From contig JAJYUW010000005.1 of assembly GCA_021792335.1 (NCBI GenBank), positions 1 through 45,396 of the forward strand: a stretch of DNA of 45,396 nt, in the 5' to 3' direction. A program made the translations under genes and the position numbers. This stretch comes from Pseudomonadota bacterium. GTDB lineage: Bacteria > Pseudomonadota > Gammaproteobacteria > Burkholderiales > Sulfuricellaceae. This document shows, in pieces, positions 39,020-45,396 of the stretch (positions are counted from its first letter, which is position 1; each line of letters opens with the position of its first letter). Below the pieces are notes generated by a model. The model saw only the letters and a list, made by a program, of their open reading frames with translations. It was not told the DNA's origin and made no database searches.

Positions 39020-39628
39020 TTAATGGCCGCAACACATGCATTTGCCATGCATCTCGCCACCCATCGAGCGCATGGTCTCGCGCATTTGCTGCATGTGTTC
39101 CCGCATAAGCCGCTGCTGTTCCTGGGGATTCTGGGCCTGATGGATCTTTTCCATGCTCGCTTGTATCTGCTGCGTATCCACCTTCACCTTTGCCATGGTC
39201 TCGTCGGCTTGCGCGCTGGGTGCTTCTTCAGACCCGCCTAGCGCGACGGACACCTGCTCTAGCCGTTGTCTGACCTCGCTCGCCAACGCCGTGATCTCGG
39301 GCTTGTTCACCAGTTCCAGTACCGCATTCGGGTCCATGAATTCCACATGAACCGTGCCAGCCCCATCCTGCCGCACCACCACGTTGCAGGGCAGGAGCAA
39401 ACCGATGGACGGTTCGCTTTCCAGGGCGCGGTGCGCCAAAGGTGGATTGCACGCGCCCAGTATTCGATAGGGCGGCATGTCCTGGTTGAGCTTCTTCTTC
39501 AGAGTGGCCGCCACGTCGATGTCCGTGAGCACGCCGAAGCCTTCCTTTTGCAGTTCCTGGGTCACCTTCTCGATGGCCGTATCGAAAGAAGACGCTACTG
39601 TTTTGCCGAAACCGTACTGGGTGTTCAT
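39020..39628 (-). CDS. DUF302-domain protein with Met/His/Cys-rich tail
   Basis: FDTAIEKVTQELQKEGFGVLTDIDVAATLKKKLNQDMPPYRILGACNPPLAHRALESEPSIGLLLPCNVVVRQ; tail MREHMQQMRETMRSMGGEMHGKCMCCGH. Confidence 0.87.
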   Translation of the reverse strand: MNTQYGFGKTVASSFDTAIEKVTQELQKEGFGVLTDIDVAATLKKKLNQDMPPYRILGACNPPLAHRALESEPSIGLLLPCNVVVRQDGAGTVHVEFMDPNAVLELVNKPEITALASEVRQRLEQVSVALGGSEEAPSAQADETMAKVKVDTQQIQASMEKIHQAQNPQEQQRLMREHMQQMRETMRSMGGEMHGKCMCCGH

Positions 39629-39716
39629 GTTATTGCTCCTTCGTTGAGTATGAATATAAATATGGGCCAAGATTTTTACGTTCTGGGCATGCGCGCGCTC
39701 GTTTAGCTGAGAGTGC

Positions 39717-42053
39717 TCATAAAGCGCTTGGCTGGTCCTCGTAGGCTAACAGACGTAACGCATTGATGACCACGACCACGGTCGAGCCCTCGTGGATCAG
39801 CACCGCAAGTCCGATCCCCGCCCAGCCGAACAGGGTGGCGGGAACCAGCAAGGCCACCACGCCCAGGGACACCCACAGGTTCTGTCGAATAATGCGCTTC
39901 GATGCGCGGCTCAAGGCCACGGCGAACGGCAGTCTGGAAAGATCGTCGCCCATCAGCGCGACATCGGCGGTTTCCAGCGCCACATCGGTGCCGGCGCCAC
40001 CCATGGCGATGCCGACGGTGGCGCGCGCCATCGCCGGCGCGTCGTTGACGCCGTCACCGACCATCGCGACCTGGCCGTAGCGCTGCGCAAGTTCCTCCAT
40101 AGCTTTGACCTTGTCTTCCGGCAACAGGCCGGCCTTCACTTCGTCGAGGCCGACCGCGTCGGCGATGGCGCGGCCCACGCGCTCGTTGTCGCCGGTAAGC
40201 ATGATGGTCTTGCGGATGCCGGTCTGGTGCAGACGTTCCAGCACCTGCTTCACGTCCTCGCGCGGCGTGTCGGCCAGGGCCACCATGCCCAGAAACTGTC
40301 CGTCCATCCGGATCAGCATGAGGGTCTTGCCTTCCGCCTGCAGGCGCGCCGCCTGTTGCTGAACCGCGTCGGGAATGGTTTCGCCTTCAAAAAGTTTGCC
40401 GTTGCCGATGGCGATTTTCTTTCCATCGAACTCGGCGCGCACGCCTTTGCCGGTGACGGCTTCGACCTCGCCTGCTTCGCTCCAGGTTAAACCGCGCCGC
40501 TTCGCTTCCGTCACCACCGCCTGCGCGAGCGGATGGCCGCTGCGGCTTTCCACGGCGGCGGCCACGGTCAGCAGACGCGTCTCGTCGCCGCTGACGGCGA
40601 CAACGTCGGTCACTTCCGGCTTGCCGATAGTCAGGGTGCCGGTCTTGTCGAAGGCGATGGCCGTGAGCACGCCCAGATTCTCCAGATGCGCGCCGCCTTT
40701 GATCAGCACGCCGCCGCGCGCGGCGCGCGCGATGCCGGACAGCACCGCCGAAGGCGTGGCGATGGCGAGCGCGCAGGGGGAGGCTGCCACCAGCACGGCC
40801 ATCGCGCGGTAAAAGGATTCCGCAAAAGGAAAACCGAACAGCGGCGGCAGCACGATGAGCAGTACGGCGCCCACCAGCACGACGGGTACGAAGATGCGCT
40901 CGAAGCGATCGGTGAAGCGCTGGGTGGGAGACTTCTGCGTCTGCGCCTCGGCCACCATCGTAACCATGCGCGCCAGCGTGCTCTCCTGCGCCAGCTTGGT
41001 TACCTCGATCGTCAGCACGCCTTCGCCGTTGACCGTGCCGGCGAACACCTTGTCGCCCGGCTGCTTGTCCACCGGCATGGATTCGCCGGTGATGGGCGCC
41101 TGGTCCACCGCCGAGTTGCCTGATGCCACCTGCCCGTCGGCGGGGATGCGCTGACCGGGTTTGACCACCACCCGGTCGCCGCGCTGCAAGGCTTCGACCC
41201 GCACCTCGATCTCGGCACCATCGCGCTGCACGATGGCGGTCCTGGGCGCCAGTTCCGCCAGCGCCTCGATCGCCTTGCGCGCCCGGTCCATGGCCATGTG
41301 TTCCAGCGCATGACCGAGGCTGAACAGGAATAGCAGCAGCGCGCCTTCTTCCCAGGCACCCAAAGCCGCGGCCCCGGCCGCTGCGACGATCATCAGGGTG
41401 TCGATGTCGAAGCTGCGGCTCTTCACACTCTGCCAGGCGTCGCGCAGGGTATAGAAACCGCCCGCCGCGTAGGCGCCCAGCAGCAGCCCGAGCGAGAGGG
41501 CGTGCGGGGCGCCGGCGAGGCCGGCCAGCCAGCCCGCCAGCAGCAGCAAGCCAGCAACGCCGCTCAAAATAAGCTCGCGATGCTCGGCGAACCATCCGGC
41601 CTCGCGGCCTTCCTCCAGCACGGCGTAGCCGAGCGCCTGGATGCGCCGGACAATCGTCGGGCGCGCAATTTTCTCGCCGTCGTATTCCAGGCGCAGGCGC
41701 TCGGCGGCGTAACTCACCGAGGCTTCCAGCACACCGTCCATGCGCGTCAGCGCGTGCTCGATCACGGTGGCGCAGATGGGACAGTCCATGCCGTCGATGC
41801 GCAGACTCTCGTGGCGATAGCGACTGCCGATCTTCGCGCCGGCCGCCTGCGCCAGCTCGCGCACCCGACTCACGCTGAATTGCCGCGGGTCGTAGTGCAG
41901 GCACAGGCGGGCGCCGCCGTCCTCGCGCACCAGGTGGACCTTTTCCAGGCCTTCGGCCTGCAGCAGTTTGGTCAGACGCTCTACGCAGGCGTCGCGCTCG
42001 TCGGGGATTTCCGGCAAGACCAGGGACAAGTCCAGTTCAAGTTTTTCAGCCAT
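39717..42053 (-). CDS. Heavy-metal translocating P-type ATPase (P1B; SPC motif, N-terminal CPIC metal-binding domain)
   Basis: MDCPICATVIEHALTRMDGV, TGESMPVDKQPGDKVFAGTVNGEG, SPCALAIATPSAVLSGIARAARGGVLIKGG, FDKTGTLTIGKPEVTDV, MVGDGVNDAPAMARATVGIAMG, HEGSTVVVVINALRLL. Confidence 0.95.
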   Translation of the reverse strand: MAEKLELDLSLVLPEIPDERDACVERLTKLLQAEGLEKVHLVREDGGARLCLHYDPRQFSVSRVRELAQAAGAKIGSRYRHESLRIDGMDCPICATVIEHALTRMDGVLEASVSYAAERLRLEYDGEKIARPTIVRRIQALGYAVLEEGREAGWFAEHRELILSGVAGLLLLAGWLAGLAGAPHALSLGLLLGAYAAGGFYTLRDAWQSVKSRSFDIDTLMIVAAAGAAALGAWEEGALLLFLFSLGHALEHMAMDRARKAIEALAELAPRTAIVQRDGAEIEVRVEALQRGDRVVVKPGQRIPADGQVASGNSAVDQAPITGESMPVDKQPGDKVFAGTVNGEGVLTIEVTKLAQESTLARMVTMVAEAQTQKSPTQRFTDRFERIFVPVVLVGAVLLIVLPPLFGFPFAESFYRAMAVLVAASPCALAIATPSAVLSGIARAARGGVLIKGGAHLENLGVLTAIAFDKTGTLTIGKPEVTDVVAVSGDETRLLTVAAAVESRSGHPLAQAVVTEAKRRGLTWSEAGEVEAVTGKGVRAEFDGKKIAIGNGKLFEGETIPDAVQQQAARLQAEGKTLMLIRMDGQFLGMVALADTPREDVKQVLERLHQTGIRKTIMLTGDNERVGRAIADAVGLDEVKAGLLPEDKVKAMEELAQRYGQVAMVGDGVNDAPAMARATVGIAMGGAGTDVALETADVALMGDDLSRLPFAVALSRASKRIIRQNLWVSLGVVALLVPATLFGWAGIGLAVLIHEGSTVVVVINALRLLAYEDQPSAL

Positions 42054-42140
42054 GCTGTTGCTCCTTATAGAAACCATCGATTTCGGCGCGGGGTTTCGCT
42101 CCTCATGGAACGGACAAAGACCTGCGCTTGGCAGGTGCCC

Positions 42141-43124
42141 TCATAAGGTCTCGCGTTTTGTTGCCGGCTTAACCAAGCGCGGGATCCAGCGCACATAGAC
42201 AAGTTCGCCGACGAGTTCGACCAGCGTTTGCGTCACCACGACCGCGGGGATGAGGGCGCCGCCACCGGGGACGGCGAATGCCAGCGGCAAGACCACCAGG
42301 GAATTGCGGGTGCCCGCGCTGAAGGCCAGGGCACGGCCCGCGCCCACGTCGAGTCGCAGAAGCTTGCCCACCGCATAGGCGACAAGCGGCATGGCGATCG
42401 CGAATGCCGCATAAATCGGCACCGTCCGGGCAACATCGGCCGACGCGGCGCCGATCCGCGGTGCGACGGCCGCGAACACCAGCGACAGCACCAGCGCCAT
42501 CAGCGGGACCGGCAGCCATCCCATCACCCCCTCGACCCGCCTGCCCGACGCGCGGCGGGCGGCCCAGTACTGGGTTGCCCCAGCGAGCACAAGGGGGATG
42601 GCAATCAGCCAGAAAAACGCATGCAGGAAGGGGCTTGCCTGCACCAGGCCTGCGGCGTCGGACCCGAGAAACAGCCCGATATAAACGGGCAGCAGCAGCA
42701 TTTGCGCGATGAGCAAAACCGGCGTCGCCGCGAGGATGAGCTTCGCGTCTCCCCGCCCCAGGTGCGTAAATACGACGACGTAATCGATACAGGGCGCCAG
42801 CAATACCAGCAGCACGGCAAAGTGAAGAGCCGGATGGGCAGGAAGGAACTGGACCAGCCCGAGTACCACCAGCGGAACCGCAACGAAGTTGACGATCAGC
42901 AGCGCCAAGAGGAAGCGCCCGTGCGTCAGCGCCTGCCCGAAGGCAGCCATCGGCACTTGCAGGAAGGTGACATACAGCAGCGCAGCCAGCGCCGGATTGA
43001 TCCAGGCTTCCAGGGCGGCAGCGGATGGCCCCGCGACGGCGGCCGCCAGCAGGCCGGCAAACACCGCCATGAAATAAATGACGACCTGATGCTTTTCCAG
43101 CGTCGGCTTGGAGATGCGAATCAT
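42141..43124 (-). CDS. BASS/ACR3-like transporter (arsenic resistance type)
   Basis: Ten-TM type hydrophobic protein; LLVLLAPCIDYVVVFTHLGRGDAKLILAATPVLLIAQMLLLPVYIGLFLG. Start chosen at MIRISKPTLEKHQ. Confidence 0.8.
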   Translation of the reverse strand: MIRISKPTLEKHQVVIYFMAVFAGLLAAAVAGPSAAALEAWINPALAALLYVTFLQVPMAAFGQALTHGRFLLALLIVNFVAVPLVVLGLVQFLPAHPALHFAVLLVLLAPCIDYVVVFTHLGRGDAKLILAATPVLLIAQMLLLPVYIGLFLGSDAAGLVQASPFLHAFFWLIAIPLVLAGATQYWAARRASGRRVEGVMGWLPVPLMALVLSLVFAAVAPRIGAASADVARTVPIYAAFAIAMPLVAYAVGKLLRLDVGAGRALAFSAGTRNSLVVLPLAFAVPGGGALIPAVVVTQTLVELVGELVYVRWIPRLVKPATKRETL

Positions 43125-43143
43125 GCCTGGAAAATGCGTTGTG

Positions 43144-43452
43144 CTACTGCCGGGGTTTGCCGCACTGGCCGCAAAACCGGGCGCCCGCCGGCAGTTCCGC
43201 GCCGCAGCCGGAACATTTGGCGGGCGACAGGGAAGCCCCGCATTGCCGGCAGAAGCGCGCATCGCGCGCATTGGCGCTGCCGCACTTGGGGCAAGGATTG
43301 CCGGGATTGCCCCCACCTGGGCCAGTGTCCTGCGGATATCCTTGATAGCCGCCATGTTTGGAACCGCCACGATGACCGCCCTGATAGCCGCCGTGGTGGC
43401 CTCCATATCTGCCGCCCATCAAATTGCCCAACATTCGTTCGAAGAATCCCAT
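43144..43452 (-). CDS. Gly/His-rich double zinc-ribbon protein
   Basis: MGFFERMLGNLMGGRYGGHHGGYQGGHRGGSKHGG then CPKCGSANARDARFCRQCGASLSPAKCSGCGAELPAGARFCGQCG. Confidence 0.8.
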   Translation of the reverse strand: MGFFERMLGNLMGGRYGGHHGGYQGGHRGGSKHGGYQGYPQDTGPGGGNPGNPCPKCGSANARDARFCRQCGASLSPAKCSGCGAELPAGARFCGQCGKPRQ

Positions 43453-43517
43453 GGTTTACTCCTTTGCAGTTGATTTAACGATGACAAAAGTTGTCCCTGC
43501 TAATTGACGACACCTGC

Positions 43518-43958
43518 TTATTCGGGATGATTTTGGTTGCCGGGCTTTTGGCTAAGCCGTTTCCAGCCGGGCAGGTGATGAAGCGCGAGGGTTGCAAAAA
43601 TCAGCCCCCCCGTGACGATCGCCAACACATACATCCCGTAAGCGCTGGCCATGCCGACTGCCGCTGTCGCCCAAAGCGTTGCGGCGGTCGTTAGCCCTGC
43701 CACGCCCCCCTTATCCTGAAAAATGACGCCCGCTCCAATAAAGCCTATGCCGGTGACGACTTGCGCCGCGATACGGGTCGGATCGTTGTCCACGTGAGCG
43801 GATATCAGGCTGAACGCGCAAGCACCTATAGAGATCGCCATGTAAGTTCGAATGCCCGCGTCGCTTGCATGGCGCTCTCTTTCCCAGCCGATCAAGCCTC
43901 CTATCAGCGCAGCGAGAATCATGCGCGAGGCATAAAGAAGTTCAGTTTCGATATCCAT
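43518..43958 (-). CDS. MgtC/SapB-family membrane protein
   Basis: RMILAALIGGLIGWERERHASDAGIRTYMAISIGACAFSLIS, DPTRIAAQVVTGIGFIGAGVIFQDKGGVAGLTTAATLWATAAVGMASA. Confidence 0.94.
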   Translation of the reverse strand: MDIETELLYASRMILAALIGGLIGWERERHASDAGIRTYMAISIGACAFSLISAHVDNDPTRIAAQVVTGIGFIGAGVIFQDKGGVAGLTTAATLWATAAVGMASAYGMYVLAIVTGGLIFATLALHHLPGWKRLSQKPGNQNHPE

Positions 43959-44129
43959 TTTCTTCGTTCATCTCCGCATGCCTATACCACGGCCACAAGG
44001 GCCAGCGCTGCGCCATACCCTGCCAAAAAACTTGCAGCCAAGGCACGCGGCTCACCGCCCTTGCCATAGACCGTACGGCGTCTCTTCTGCCTTATGTTTT
44101 TCCAGCACCTGCCGTCATGGGCAGGCGGT

Positions 44130-44696
44130 TTACAATTCCCGGATTTCCACCTCGGTCATCTCCGTGCCGAGCCGCAACGTTTTCACGAACTTCAGTGCGA
44201 AGCGACGGTTTCCCTTGGCGTAGACATGGGTCTCTTCAGCGAGGGAAGCGGCGGTCACTTCTTTGGTGAATCCCAGCGTCGCCATCTCGCGGGCGTAGAA
44301 CGCGATGACCTCGGCGAAACCGGCCGCGCCCTTATAGGCCACGCGTCGTTTTTGCTCCTGAATACTGAAGGCGACTCGCACCATGCCGGGAAAGCGCGGG
44401 AGGCCCGCGATGTCCTCGCCGCCCACGTCCTGCCTGGGCAGGGCCGCGCCCGGCGCCCACTCCTCGATCTTTTGCCCCAGCTCTGGCGGCACGAGCGCCT
44501 TAACTCGCTCCTTGAGTCCGGGCAACATCTCTTCGGCCTTTTGTATGGGCTGCGCGGCGATTTGCTTGCCGCCGGCGAGCCACTGAGGCAGCCTGTCCGT
44601 GACGAGGCCAAAGCCGGCGATAACCCCCCAGACGAGGAGGGCCAGTAAAATCACCAAACCCAGGGCGCCGATGATGAGACCGTATTTGCTGTTCAT
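44130..44696 (-). CDS. Uncharacterised membrane-anchored protein, copy B of the duplicated gene
   Basis: About 85-90% identical by eye to the protein at 37952-38518; same 188-aa length. Confidence 0.8.
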   Translation of the reverse strand: MNSKYGLIIGALGLVILLALLVWGVIAGFGLVTDRLPQWLAGGKQIAAQPIQKAEEMLPGLKERVKALVPPELGQKIEEWAPGAALPRQDVGGEDIAGLPRFPGMVRVAFSIQEQKRRVAYKGAAGFAEVIAFYAREMATLGFTKEVTAASLAEETHVYAKGNRRFALKFVKTLRLGTEMTEVEIREL

Positions 44697-45094
44697 CTTA
44701 TCTCCGTGTATTTGACCTTCCGATCTTGTTCGATTTGGCCATGAGATTGTTTCTTTTGCAGGTCATCGCGCTTGCGCAGATACTCCTCGCGCTCGATCTC
44801 TCCGTGCGCGTATCTTTCTTCCAGGATCGCGAGTGCATCGCTCCGGCCCGCCATGGGCTCCGGTTTGGAGCGGGACCCGCCGCATTGCTGGCAAAAGCGC
44901 GCATCGCTCGCATTCGCGCTGCCGCACTTGGGGCAGGGATTGCCGCCGCTTGGGCCAGTGCCCTGCGGATAGCCTGGATTACCCCCATAGCCGCCATGCC
45001 CGGAACCGCCGTGATGGCCGCCCCGGTAGCCGCCGTGGTGGCCGCCGAGTTTGCCGCCCATCAAACTACCGAACATGCGTTCAAGGAATCCCAT
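44693..45094 (-). CDS. Gly/His-rich single zinc-ribbon plus SHOCT-domain protein
   Basis: MGFLERMFGSLMGGKLGGHHGGYRGGHHGG...CPKCGSANASDARFCQQCGG...DALAILEERYAHGEIEREEYLRKRDDLQKK. Confidence 0.82.
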   Translation of the reverse strand: MGFLERMFGSLMGGKLGGHHGGYRGGHHGGSGHGGYGGNPGYPQGTGPSGGNPCPKCGSANASDARFCQQCGGSRSKPEPMAGRSDALAILEERYAHGEIEREEYLRKRDDLQKKQSHGQIEQDRKVKYTEIR

Positions 45095-45154
45095 GATTTT
45101 CTCCTTCGCAGTGGATTGATTTGACGCCCCAGCCTGTCGGCCAGGGCGTTCCGG

Positions 45155-45396
<242 letters not shown>

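Noticed and set aside
42228-43478. 416-aa plus-strand ORF
   Set aside because: Antisense to the BASS-type transporter and zinc-ribbon gene; no domain recognised.

Overview
The window is a betaproteobacterial-type chromosomal segment joined to a mobile segment. Positions 1 to ~21.0 kb look like core genome: icd (partial), pbpG-like, a cation/H+ antiporter, mobA, a PA2779/PA2778-like pair, a GT39-type glycosyltransferase, rpmE, rho, trxA, an AddB/AddA-like nuclease-helicase pair, a Mut7-C protein, dut, coaBC, radC, and rpmB-rpmG. From ~21.1 to 36.4 kb there is a minus-strand Tn4371-type conjugation module: LysR regulator, EexN-like lipoprotein, traG, CopG-like gene, then trbB-C-D-[IS110/IS1111-type IS]-E-J-L-F-G-I and a DUF2274-like gene. 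From ~36.5 kb to the end there is a metal/envelope-stress cargo region: a P-type ATPase remnant, an orphan FlgB-like gene, SHOCT and zinc-ribbon proteins, a duplicated 188-aa membrane protein, a thioredoxin-like gene, a DUF302 protein, a P1B-type ATPase, a BASS/ACR3-like transporter, MgtC, and the 3' end of an RND pump gene. No integrase, relaxase or partition gene is visible, so if this is an ICE its other end lies beyond the window. The observations most worth checking are: (1) TrbJ and the EexN-like exclusion lipoprotein share a C-terminal RF(I/M)G(D/N)GTPYTP motif; (2) an IS1111-type element separates the apparent trbE ribosome-binding site from trbE and carries a candidate guide-RNA region; (3) two different palindromic repeats are inserted in frame in the adjacent AddB-like and AddA-like genes; (4) the cargo region contains duplicated and domain-shuffled uncharacterised genes, an orphan FlgB, and a frameshifted zinc-ribbon gene; (5) there is a 58-aa Lys-rich small ORF absent from the ORF track. 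All calls are by eye, with no database search.
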